From contig NC_036458.1 in NCBI RefSeq assembly GCF_002775205.1, forward strand, positions 1,079,483-1,143,482: a DNA stretch of 64,000 bases, given 5' to 3'. Positions 1 to 12,300 of the stretch are shown piece by piece (within the stretch, counting starts at the first letter, position 1; each line of letters starts with the position of its first letter). The notes below the pieces were generated by a model, which was given only the letters and a program-made list of their open reading frames with translations, ran no database searches and was not told the origin of the DNA. This stretch comes from Xiphophorus maculatus (taxonomy: Eukaryota; Chordata; Actinopteri; Cyprinodontiformes; Poeciliidae). Made by a program: the position numbers and the translations under genes.

Positions 1-904
1 GTACTTGACTAAAAATATATTCTTAAGGGGGTACATCACTGAAAAAAGTTTGAGAACCACTGCTCTAATACATTTGAATCACTCTAACACATTCTCTGTT
101 GCATCATTCTCTGTAGATGCTGAAAAAGCCTTCGACCGCGTGGAATGGGGCTTTCTTAAAACAACACTTGAAATTTGGATTTGGATCTACGTTCTGCAAA
201 TGGGTGGAAATGTTATATTCCAAACCAAAAGCAGCAGTTATGACGAATGGTCAATTATCCAATTTTTTTCATCTCTCCAGAGGGACAAGGCCAGGCTGCG
301 CCTTCTCCCCATTACTTTTCACGCTGGTCGTAGAACCGTTGGCAGTAGCAATAAGAGTCAATCCAAGAATCAAAGGAATTTATGCAGGAGGAAAAGAGCA
401 GAAGTTGCTTATGTATGCCGACGACATCTTAGCTGTTATAGCAGATCCAACCGTCTCTGTTCCAGCTCTACTACAATGTGTTGAATCATATTCAAAATTT
501 TCAGGATACAAGATCAACTGGAACAAATCCGAGTGTATGCCCATATCAAAGGCATGTCACTCAAATGATATTACACAATTTAACTTTAAATGGTTCCCCC
601 GGGTATGAAATATCTGGCTGTACGACTTCATCCGAATCTAGAGGAAATAATGCTTCTGAATATGGAACCGCTTCTTCAGAAAATAAAAACTAATCTTAAT
701 AAATGGGCAAAATTGAAGCTTTCCTTATGTGGAAAGGTGAATGTAATAAAAATGGTGATAGCCCCATTGTTAAGTTATGTGTCCATGATGGTGCCTGTTG
801 ACATCCCATCACAGGTATACAAACAATACGAGACTTTTGTAAAGGACTTTCTTTGGGACAAAAAGAAAGATTTAGTAAATAAAACCATTTACAATTTAGC
901 TTAA
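1..904 (+). mobile_element. L1-type LINE ORF2 fragment (reverse transcriptase), broken
   Basis: Overlapping frames encode pieces of a non-LTR reverse transcriptase. Seen directly: the palm motif DAEKAFDRVEW near 115-150, a SRGTRPGCAFSPLLF block near 275-320, the catalytic YADD (in LLMYADDILAV) near 410-435, and the downstream KINWNKSECMPIS block near 510-545. The thumb region continues to about 900 (KINLNKWAKLKLSLCGKVNVIK-like). The frame changes at least twice (near 120-290 and again near 600), so it cannot make one protein. The order and wording of the blocks fit the L1/Tx1 group rather than L2 or RTE. The element is cut by the left edge of the window. Confidence 0.85.
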
Positions 905-3060
905 ATTTTATCTACTCAATTTAAATAATTAATGTTTGTATGGTTTTACGTTTATTTTTTATTTTCTATTTTAAATAAAGACTACATGTTTTCAGGTTAA
1001 TGATGTTTAAAAAGTCAGCAATGTTTTTAACAGGGAGGCCTGGTTAGTAGCTTTCCCGGTACCAGCTGCGTAAAAACGGTCAGTTACGGTTAGTGACGTC
1101 GGTCAGCTCACCCTTCAGGCGGCGGCGGTTTGGACGGACCGACCCGGTCCGAACACGGCGGGTTCCCGATGACGCCTTCCCTGGAAGCAGGTCGAGTAGC
1201 GGGGTTAGCCAACACGCCTCTCCGGGCCCATCATCACCATCATCTGGACTGGATGTAAACAAAAGCGGCGGCCGCCCCAGTTCATGCTAGCCAGGCGGCC
1301 GGGAGGACGCTACCCCGCCAGGCGGCTCCCGAACCGAGCCGAACCCGCTTTCATTCTCACCGAACAGGTTCCAGCAGCTACTATCGCCTCTGACTGCAGT
1401 TGGGATTTTAAGTTGTCATCATGGACACCATATTCCAACAGAGTCAATCAGCGGTTTTATGTCCGACACACCGGAAGAGACGCGCGCTCCTTCAAAATAA
1501 AATCTTTGAGGGAACGGATTATATTTTATACATTATATTTATTATTTGCTAATATTTATTTAAAAATTATTCAATAGCGATTAATTTAACAAAGAACTTA
1601 TTTTTTGCTATATTTGACTACCGCAGTGGTTTTAAAAGATCAGAAATAGAAGAAACTAGGAGATATTCTCTTAAATGAATATTATCATCTTAATAATAAA
1701 TGGATATATTGTGAAAAATTATGAAATTATACAAATCTTTTTTTATAAAACCAGAGTAAAAAGGATATTGACAGCAGAAGATATTCCAATATTTTTAATA
1801 TCTATTATGAAAAGTGGAAAAATCATCCTCCCTCCCTCTTTGCACACAAGTGTCTGCAGTTTGAGGATGAATTTGAAACCTTTTGCTTACAAAAAAATAA
1901 ATATATTTTAATGCAAATAAATTGCAACATAACCTCTGTTTGTTTTCTTTTGACTAAATAAATCAGAAAGTAATATGTATTTTTAGGACAGATTCAGTCA
2001 TTTGATTGTTGAATTTCCCAGAGTTTCCAGTGTAAAGGTGGTTTCTGGCAGCATCATGCTGGTTTTAGGTGTGGTTGTGATAACCAAATAAAAAGGGGCG
2101 CCATATCTGTGCAGTGAGAGATTGTTTGAGACTTCATGAATGTTTGAGACAAGTAAAAAATGAAAAAAAATGAGACATAAACAGCGGTCAGATTTCGCCC
2201 CAGCGCCACATGGTGCGTTTTTAAACTGGACCGCAGCCTGGCGCCCAGGAAACGGCGCCCAGGAAACGGCGCCCGGTGCGAGAGGAGGAAGGAAGACGCT
2301 CCAGCTGAGATCTGGAACTTATTTTTCTTTTTGCGGGTTTTTGGTTTTTTCTCATCTCTTTTGGGGCTTTTATCGTTTTGGATTTTTCATTTTGGATTGA
2401 AATTGGGGAATATTTTCAGGACGTGGTTTTTTGAGGATATGGGACTCTATCGTGGACAACACTCTGATCAAAATGAAATGAATTTCTGGGACAGTTCTTT
2501 TTTTTTAGCTGACATAATCTGAGTGATTTAAATATATCCTTGTATTATTTTTGAGGGATTTTGGTTCCTGCTCTGCTATTTGTCAAAATAACTTGTTTCT
2601 TAGTATTATGTTTGTTTTTTTAAATAATTTATTGTTGCTAAAAATCAACAAATTCCATATTAAGTGTTAGGATATTTATTTTCTTATTAAATTAATTTGT
2701 GTGACACATTTAATCCCCTCGATGTTCTGCTTTAAACTGAACTTTACAAAATAATCACCCAAACTGAAACATTTACTGAAAAGCCAAATTTATCTCTAAA
2801 TGTGGCTTCAGCCTGTAAGACATATTTAATAAGAAATGAAAACAGATGTTTTTTTAACTGTAATTATTTTAATTACAGTAAAACAAACAACTTGGAGGCC
2901 CAAAACTATATTTTTAAATTAACACAAACAAAAGTGTTTATTGAGTGCATTCAGTAGAAACAATGTTTTAAAGTTATAAAAATACATTAAAGTAAATGAG
3001 TTATACTTAAAAAAATAGTTACTTTAAAGAAATGTTTCGCTCATATAAAATATGACACAG
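905..3060. other. Gene-poor stretch left of mprip, with a CpG-rich core at about 1050-1400
   Basis: No convincing coding exon was found. About 1050-1400 is GC- and CpG-rich, with a CRE-like TGACGTC near 1094-1100 and an ETS-like ACCGGAAG near 1470, which looks like an orphan promoter or first-exon region. Near 2250-2275 a GGAAACGGCGCCC unit is doubled. Around 2035-2060 a GGCAGCATCATGCTGG stretch resembles the GGGSIMLWG-coding part of Tc1-like transposases. The remainder is AT-rich and I see nothing in it. Confidence 0.45.
2937..2942 (-). terminator. mprip: Candidate poly(A) signal of mprip
   Basis: AATAAA on the minus strand, about 370 nt past the predicted stop at 3314. It is the first canonical signal I noticed downstream of the 24-bp array. 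Use is inferred. Confidence 0.35.
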
Positions 3061-3078
3061 AGATGAAGCTCTGTTAAT

Positions 3079-3296
3079 AGGTCGTCCTGGAGGTCAGGCT
3101 GAAGGTCGTCCTGAAGGTCAAGCTGAAGGTCGTCCTGGAGGTCAGGCTGAAGGTCGTCCTGGAGGTCAGGCTGAAGGTCGTCCTGGAGGTCAGGCTGAAG
3201 GTCGTCCTGGAGGTCAGGCTGAAGGTCGTCCTGGAGGTCAGGCTGAAGGTCGTCCTGGAGGTCAGGCTGAAGGTCGTCCTGGAGGTCAGGCTGCGC
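3079..3296. repeat. 24-bp minisatellite at the mprip 3' end
   Basis: About nine copies of GAAGGTCGTCCTGGAGGTCAGGCT (shown here as the plus-strand unit, with a few variants at the left end). Because 24 is a multiple of 3, the minus strand stays open in one frame through the array and spells a repeated PDLQDDLQ octapeptide. The array starts directly after the [10 protein letters not shown]-like segment of the last mprip exon, so it either extends that exon in a shifted frame or lies in the 3' UTR. Confidence 0.9.
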
Positions 3297-3313
3297 CAGC
3301 CTCAGGTTCTCCC

Positions 3314-6300
3314 TCAGCTCCTCAGGTACTTCTGTGCTGCGTTCCTCTGGTCCTGCGTTGAAACAGAAATCCGTTTTTTTTTTTTTTTGTGGGCTCTAGT
3401 GTCCCTTATATGAAGTAGGCTGACCGGAAACGGGGAAGGAAAGGGGGGAAGACATGTGGCAAATATCGCCGGGTCCGGGAATCGAACCCACGACGGCCTC
3501 GTCGAAGACTCAAGGCCTCCAAACGTGGGTCGCGCTGACCGCTACGCCACCGCAGCACGCCCTGATTGTAGGTTTTTTTAATCAAACTCTGTAGCGTGCA
3601 GGACGCCGACCTTCACCGCCGCCTGCAGCTCGTCCTTCAGAGACGCCACTTCCTGTTTCAGACTCTGGACCTCGGCCTCCTGAACTCGCAGCGTGACCTG
3701 GACAGGAAGGAGATCCAGATGATTCTGTTTGATCTCAGACCAACACCAGGCAGAACGACCACAGTGACAGGAAAATATATTTTTACAGCGTCTCTGATCA
3801 GCACTTTATTAAATCTTACCACAAAATCTCAACTGGATTTAGTTCTGGACTTTGACTAGGCCATTCTGACACATGAATATTCTTTCCTCTAAACCAGGAG
3901 CGTCCAAACTTTGTTTCACAGGCCAAGAAAATGAAACTAAAACTAAAATCAAGCAAATAAAGGTGCAAATTTTGTGTTTGTTTTTTATGGGAAATGAATT
4001 TTATTTATTGATCCAGAACTAAAAAATGATTTTGTCAGGGTGTGCTGTGGTGGCGCAGGGGTTAAGCACAACCCACATTTAGAGGCCTTAGTCCTCCACA
4101 TGGCTGTCGCAGGTTCGATTCCCGGCCTGGCGACCTTTGCCGCATGTCTTCCCCCTTCTCTCATTACCCTCTTTCCTGTCAATTCACTGTCAAATAAAGG
4201 CCACTAGAGCCAATAACATCTTTAAAAAAAAGATTTTGTACATTTGCTGAATTAAAATGATGATGTCTAGTTTTTAAATTCTTTTGGAGACGATTGAACA
4301 AATTCATAACGACAGGATCTGACCTCCCTGACCTTCTGACCCCCTTCAGTTATCCACCACATCAACTCCCTGACTCCCTGACCTCCTGACCCCTGACCCG
4401 GCTCACCTCCTGACCCCTGACCCGGCTCACCTCCTGACCCCTGACCCGGCTCACCTCCACCTCGTAGCTGTCCCCGGTCTGGCCGCGCGGCGGCTGCTCC
4501 TGCTGGGCCACAGAACACAGTCTGGTGATCTCCGCCGCCAGGTGACGGCTCAGCTCCTGGACACCAGAAAAACATGATTGTATTTAAATTATGAGAAAAT
4601 AACCATAAGGAATAACCTCCAGAATGGAGCTGCTGTAAAATTCTGATGGAGTTATTAATATCTCGTCATGTTGACTGAAATCATCTCCAAGTTCTGCTGC
4701 TGATAATTTGATGCTGATGTTAAATATGAAATATTCCCTTATTAGTAAAACTGATACTAAAGTAGAACTTCACAAGACTTAAATTATTAATCATTTATTA
4801 TTAAATTATTTCTTTATTCTCGTAATATTATGACTTTTTTCTTGTATTATTGCAATTATTCAGATAATATGACTATTCTCACGTCATTTTAAAAATAATC
4901 TCCTAGTCTGGCCCTGACATAATTTTACCAGTAGATTATTTCTCCATCAATCAGAGGTGGAGCTTCTCTGACCTGAAGACGTCCAGTTTTTACCAGAAGG
5001 TTCAGGAGTTTTTCATGCTTTTACTTCCAGTGAGCGGCTGAGTCCAGTCACCTGGTTGCGGCTCCGCAGGGCCCGGTTCTCCTGCCGACACTGACCCAAG
5101 GCCTTCCTCTCGGCCTCCACAGCCTGGACCAGGTGTCTGTTCTCCAGACACTTGATGGAGAACTGCTGGGACAAAACGTCCAGCTCCAGCTGGAAGGAGG
5201 CCAGCTCCTCCCTGGAAACACACACACACACCCATTAACACTCAGGTTCACACACTCCGCCGCAAAATTCAAAAACTTCAAGGCAACTTTTCAAACTTTT
5301 CCAGCAACAAAACAGTTTGGAGATAAAACAATACAGATTAACTAAAGAAGACAGTTTTAACTCACCATCAGATGATCATTTATTGCTGTTATTAATAATA
5401 TCTTCTATATTCCAAGTTAAAATAAAGTTTAACAAAACGTGATGTTTAGAAACACCCTGTCCACCTGACTGGGCCAAGAAAATTACAAACAATCTCTAAA
5501 AAAACCTCCTTGACATTTTCTGGCTTTCAGCAAATAGAAATAATTTTAGGTCATTCTAACAGACCTGAACATAAAGGTTTGGTTTGATTTAACTTCAGAC
5601 ACTGAGAACAAAAATCATAGTTCATTTTATTATCTTTATAAATCTTTATTTATCTGCCTTCAACTGTAAATAATGTTTCTCAAATTTAGGCTTTTAATCA
5701 AATGTTACATTATAATTTATCACAAAACTGAACCTGAAACCCGAAACACTGGACCTGTTCTTCACGATTACAGGTTTAGGTTTATGAAGAAACAGTTTAA
5801 AATCTGCTGAAATACAGCAGCAGTTTATTTTTCCTAAATATTACATGGAATAATACCAGATAATTTCTTAGCTGAAGGATAAAAATCTCTGCGTTTTTCT
5901 GATAATTGTGTTTTTTACTGAAAATCCCTCCATCTGTCTTTGGTTAGAAGGAAGGAGGTTGGACGTTTCCCAGGAAGTCATGAGAACGTTTCTGCAGGCG
6001 AATGCGACCTGAACCCGACCGACCCGGCTCACCTACCTGTGGATCTCCTCCAGCTGCGAGTTTCTGCTGCAGTTCTCTGATTGGCTCCTCCTCTGGATCT
6101 CCGTCTGCAGCTCGGCGCGGTGGGCCTTCTTGATGGCTTCGATCGCTGAACAAACAGGAAGTGGAGGCGGGTCAATTTGGATCGGATTCTGTTGGTCAGA
6201 CTCCAGTCCAGAGGAACTAAAGTTACCAATGTAACTATGTTTATATGAATCCCAGCCAACAGGCTGCAGGCCTCTGATTGGTCAGCCGATCTCTTGGTGA

Positions 6301-9300
6301 CTCTTGGTGTTACTACTAGAGCAGCACATGCACAAGGGAATATTCAGTGCTGCCCTCTGGTGGTCAGTAGAGACAGCAGAACTCACCGGTCGCAGTAGCA
6401 GCGCTCTCCTCCTCCAACAGTCTGTCTCTCTCCACCAGGAGGCACTGCACCTCCTGCTGGTGCAGGCGCTGCAGCTCCTCTACCACCCCCAGATGACAGG
6501 TCTCCATGGTGATGAAGGCACGCTCACAGGAGGCCTGCAAAACACACACACACACACACACTCCAGTTCAGTTCAAAATGGTTTCATTGAAATCAGCTGA
6601 CACAATCCAGTGACTACAGAAACCCAATCAGCTGATGATGTCACAGATTTTACAGGAAGTGAAGGTAAAACATGCAGCAGTGGCGCCCCCTACCTTCAGC
6701 TGAGCGACCTCCCGCCGGTGCTGCTCCTGCATTCGCCTCAGCTCCTCCTGCAGCGTCTCCCCTTCGGCTCGGAGGTCAGAGCTTTGCTGCGTCTCCTGCG
6801 GCCTCATCAGAGGAGTTTCATTCTGCTCCAGGTGCAGCATTTCCTCTGAGCCTGCTGCTGTTGACCTCTGACCTCCATCAGTCTGGCAGCTGATGCTCAC
6901 CTGGGCATCCTCTGTGGTCCACGCGTCCTCCGGTCCGGTGTTCAGCTCCTGGATCTCCTCCATGCGGCCGCTGCAGCTGGAACAGACTCTCCTCTGGTAT
7001 CTGGACCGCAGCCTGCTGAGCCGAACGCAGCAGAATGCGTCCGCCTCTGCAGACGATGCGAGGTGGGAAGAGGAGAGTTTGTCTGCGGCGGATTGCAGGC
7101 GGTCGCATGCGGCGCTGCGGCCGGAGGCAGCGAGGCGGTTCAGACACGATATTCTGCTCAGAGTGATGCCTCTCAGCTCATCAGTAAATCTGCGGTTCTC
7201 TGAAACTCTTCCCCACACGAAGCTCTCCTCTTCTTCCTCCTCCTCTTCCTCAGGGTGCAGCAGCGCATGGCCGGCCTGCTCCAGCTGCTGCTCCAGCTGC
7301 TCTCCTATTGGCTGCTGCAACCGGGCCGGGTCGCTCTTCATCTTGTTCAAGTCAGATTTCCAGAACTCTTCCTCCTCTTCCTCTCTGAGGTCCAAACCGT
7401 CGATGACCTCCAGCAGCTGCGCCAACGCCTGCAGCCTCATCCCCGCTCCTGCTGTCACTTCCTGGATGTTTTCTTCAGCAGAAACGGCCTGGTTCTGGTT
7501 CTGGTTCTGGTCCGGTTTCTCCTCAGTGACGTCTTCAACTGTTGTTTCCTTCAGCTCCGTGTTTTCCTGCTCTGGTTTCCTGCAGGTCCGTTCCGACTGC
7601 TCCAGCTGCAGTTCTGGTCCGTTTGGTTCTGCTGAGTGTTTGAGCCGCAGCAGAACCTCCAGTGAGGCCGACAGCAGCTCCTGGTTCCGGCGGAGCGGCT
7701 CGTTGTAGCAGCGGCCCAACTCGGCCCTCAGCCGGTCGATCTCCCGGTCCGCCTCGGTCAGCTGGTCCAGCATCTCCTGGTTGTGCTGGTCCAGAGCTCG
7801 GTTCTGGCTGCTGAGCAGCGCCACCTCCTGGGTCAGACTCTTCACTGCAGCGTGGATGTCCGGGTCTCTCCAGTCAGCCTGAGGCGCCCCCTGCTGGCCG
7901 CCAGCTGCAGCTGCAGCTAAGACCAAACCGTCTGTTTCTGCTGAATCTCCGACTGGGAGGCGTATCCAGATGCCGGACAGACATGCAGCCGACGAGGAGT
8001 TGCTGTGCTGCTGCAGCAGCTCTTTGCGCTGCTGCAGCCGGTCTCTGCGCTGCTGCAGCAGGTCTCTGAACAGCCACCCAGAGTCATTCAGCAGAGTCAA
8101 GCTCCAGTCTGCAGGGTGGAAAATCGGGTCGAATGGAACCAGAAGGTCCATCTGGAGAAAATCATGCGAAAGGAAAAACTTCATATCAGCATCGCTGCAT
8201 TTATTTCATGTTTTTACGTTAATCTGCAGAAAATGTAAAACTTTGATCCAATCTGGATATAAATTATTCACTTCAGTTGAACTTTTCCACATTTATTCAC
8301 ATTAAATGATTCCTTGGATGTTGGCAGAGATCAGCTCTTAAAAACAATACCAGCTTTTCATGTAAAGAATTCATTATGTATTCTTTTTTTAAATAACTTT
8401 TTTATCTGGGTAAATCAAAACAAACATGCTAGCATAGCGCTAGCGCCAGCTGGAGAAATGACTTGTGGTTTTTTACAAAATCCTCCAACAGTTAAAATAT
8501 CGTAGCTTCATAACGTAAATTTTAGCTTCAATCGTGGACTACATAATATTTTTACTCCGAGATGAACTGAGTTCTGTGGTTGCAACTTTACAGACAGCAG
8601 CAGGTTTTGGATAAACGTTAGCAAGGCGCTGCGTTCACAGACCTGCTCCGGACAGAATCTGGCGGCTCTGAGGCGATCTTCCAGCTGGAGTCTGCGACGC
8701 TCCAAACCCGCCAGCTGGGCCTTCAGGTCATCGACCTCCAACAGGAGAAAGGAAGGAAGAGTCAAACAGCAGGAATGAAATCTGCAGATCCAAACTGTTG
8801 TTTCAATCCAGAGGAAAACTGACAGAATCTCACCAACTAGTTCTGACCTGTTCTGTTGAAAACATCTCCTGAAATAAGATGAAACTGACTTAAAAGTAAT
8901 TTATCAGCAAGAAGTGGGAACTTTTTTAAATTAAATAATTCCTTAATTTTAATGAAAACAAACTAGTTCCACATTTCTCATAACATGGAACAAATAAATG
9001 AAATAATCTGCCAGTAGATTTAAAACTTTTTATCAATATTAAGAAATAATTGACTTAAAATAAGCTCCTGCATCTGCCTGAAAAGTTATTTGTTAGTTTT
9101 GTTTTATTTCAAGTCTTATAAGACATCTGCATGCAGCATCTGCAGCACCTACAGCACCTGCAGCATCTGCAGCACCTGCAGCACCTACAGCACCTGCAGT
9201 GCCGCATCGCGTCCCTCACCAGCGTCCTGCAGTCCTGCAGCAGCATCTCCGTCTCCAGAGTGTCTCTGGACTCGGTGGGCAGTGCCACCGTCCTCTCTGG

Positions 9301-12300
9301 TCTCAGCGCCGTCCTCTCCACCTGCCTCCAGCACTTTGCGATCCGCTCCTCCATCTTCAGCTGGGACTGGGGGCTCAGAGGTCGCGTGGCGCCGCCCTGC
9401 GGCCCGCCCCGCCCCAGAGGGAAGCCCAGCAGGCTCTCGTAGCGCCGCCTCCTCTCCTCCCGCCGCTTGAGCCTCTCCAGGTCGCCCAGCTCCAGGTAGG
9501 ACGTAACTCCGTCCAGTCGGGCTTTGGCGCCGACCCCGGACTGGTCCGACTCGCTGCTGGAGGCGGGGCCTGAGGGTGTGGGGGCGTGACAGGAGGCGGA
9601 GTCCTGCGCCACGTACGGTCCGACCTCAGCTGGGCTGCAGGTGAGGCGGCGGCCAGGTAAGCTGGGAACACAGAGGAGAACCGAACTGAACACCCCAAAC
9701 AAACAAACACTAAAACATCAGCAGAGACGTGCAGCGTCCGGATGGATCATTGATCATGTCGGGTTCCCCAAAACAAGCAGAACCAGAACCAGAGAGATTC
9801 GTTCAGGGGTCGTGAATCTGACCCATTAATTCATTGTTTCCATGTGAAACTGATCTTATCCACTCTAAAGGGTTTTGCTCTGATCTGAACATCCACTCAG
9901 AGTGAGTGAGAAAAATATTTAAAAACTAAACAACGCTAAAAGGAAGAAAATATGGATTCTGGACCTCCGGCTCCAGAATCAGAGTCCAATCCTGGATGAG
10001 CAGCAGATCAGGGACGGATTTCCAGGATTGTTTTAAAATTTCCTTCCTGCTCATTTTTTAATCTGTGGCTGATATTTGAACAGAAGCTCCAGTCGTTTCC
10101 ACTGCGTTACGGAGAACCGACTGTTTGGACTTTATGTTTCCTCCTGCCGTTGTTTCTCTGATGAAACTGGATTTTTATCTCTGGATCTGTAACCATCAGA
10201 GACGGTCACAGATTAAAGCTCCAGAGCTCACCTGGCCACATCGGGCGCGTCGGCCGGATTGACGTTCTTCATCAGCGCTTGGATCCAGTTCCTGCGTATT
10301 CCTGCCGTCATGGCGGACAGCGTGAAGACGGCCTTCTGGGTCTGAAACATCCAGAGGAAACGGTTTCTGCCTGCAGCAGCAGCAGGTGCAGCTGCAGAAC
10401 CTCAGAGTCTTACGTGGATCTGGAAGCCGTAGTTTCTCTGGACCTGATATTCAGACACACTGTAGAACTTCGACAGGTCGATTTCTCCGTCCGGGTCTGA
10501 AGCCTGGAACCAGAACAGAGTTTTAACCTGACATGTCATGAACTGCTGCAGCTTTCTGCTCTGACCAACGAACCTCCTCAGCTGACGAGTCTCTGTAGAA
10601 CCTCAGGCTGGCCGTCGACAGAACAAACCAATATTTCCTCCACTAGGGGGCAGCACAGACGAGCAAGAAGCTCCATGATGGCAGAAACTTTCACATCAGC
10701 ATCAATCTGAACATTTCTGTCTGGGTTTTTTACCTCGTCGTCTTCATCCAGCTTCATCATCCAGCCTTTCTTAAAGTTCAGCAGAACTGGCTGTAAAAAT
10801 TAAAAACTGATTTTAAAGGTGACCTGTCATAAAAAACTGAAGAACGAACAAAACACCGACAGCAAAAACTCCTCAGAGTTTCTGGTTGTTTTTCCGTTTG
10901 AAAAATTTAAACATTATTTTTCCATTCCTTCAACAGCTAAAAACAAAGTTTGGAAATTAGCACTTATATCATTTATCATTTATGGTGTGAAGCACTTTGG
11001 TTGTGGTAAATGTGATACATAAATAAACTTTGACTTGATTTCTTAACAAAAACAAGAATAAAACCATAAAGAGGCAAAACAAATGAGCAAATAACCAAAC
11101 AAAAGAGGAAAGTTAGTTTTTAAGACACATTAAAAGGATATTAGACTTTTCTTTGCCCCTCCAGGGGTCTTTTGTGGGCTCTAGTGCCCCTTATATGAAA
11201 GTAGGCTGACAGGAAAGGGGGGAAGATATGCGGCAAATATCGGCAGGTCGGGGAATCGAACCCGCGACGGCCGCGTCGAGGACTCAAGGCCTCCAAACGT
11301 GGTCACGCTATCCCCTACGCCACCGCAGCACGCCCTATAAGACATTTTTAATAAATTGTGATTAAGGTGAGATGATGGAGAAGGGAACTGGCAGAAATGA
11401 CCTCGGCTGCAGAGGAAGGAGGAAATGAAGACGTGATGATTAAAGTTTCAGTTTCTGGAGGTTAGAATGATGAATTCATCCAGACCAGCCGCTACAACCA
11501 GAGCTAAAATTTCTCCCTCAGAGACACAAACAGTTCTTATGAGCTCAGCTGACCGTCATGGCCGCCACGGCGCCGTCCGCTGTCCGGCGGTCCAGAGACC
11601 GGGTTCTGCTCTGAGGCGCGGGAACGCTGAGCAGGCTCCCGTCTCCTGTCGACCGCAGTTTCTGCACAAAGAGGAAACAAGATTCAGCAGATAAAAATCA
11701 CATTTTCCCTTCAAAACCAGAATATAATGGAGATAAAGAGCGATTTTACAGGAACCGGGTCGTTTTCAGGGTGTTTTAGTAAAAAACCAAAGGAAGAAAT
11801 GGAGGAAGCAGATTATCCCCAAAGAGAGACAGAACAGAAAGAAATCAGTTTGTTTCAGTTACGCCTTCCAAGAAATTTATAGAAACTTCAGATTAGTCAA
11901 AAACAGTTCATTGAATTAATTACAGAATCTGGAATTGATCAATTGAAATTATTTGTATTTTAATCAATCAAGTTTATGTGTAAAGCACATTTCAGCAACA
12001 AAGCAGCTACAAGTGCTTTACACATAACTTAATAGAAAAATAGTGACAAAGTAGCTGTAAGGTTTTGAAGGGTTTGGAATCACGACGCAGTAGAAACCAG
12101 AACCAGTCAGGAACTGGGACGTTCTAACTAAGTTGGATTATAAGTTACTTTATTAGTTACATTCAGCAGCCATGTTTAAAGTTAACTTCTTTAACTAGTC
12201 CGTTTTCTCTAGTCACAGCTCTCGGTGTTTCTTCAAATTTAAAAACTATCTAATATTTTTAAATTACTGTAGATAGTTCGATAGTTTGGAAAACTACTAC

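Noticed and set aside
3374-4232. tRNA gene-like B boxes at SINE copies A and B
   Set aside because: The B box and head are tRNA-like but no cloverleaf closes and a poly(A) tail and SINE body follow, so these are SINEs and not tRNA genes. The same holds for copies C, D and E.
6893-7708. Plus-strand ORF of 271 codons
   Set aside because: Mirror of the long mprip exon on the other strand. Its Ser/Cys-rich text comes from reversed Glu/Gln/Arg codons.
9109-9702. 197-codon minus-strand ORF taken as a single coding unit
   Set aside because: Only 9634-9220 is exon. The RCCRCCRCC tail is the translated 15-bp array beyond the donor, and the N-terminal part is intron.
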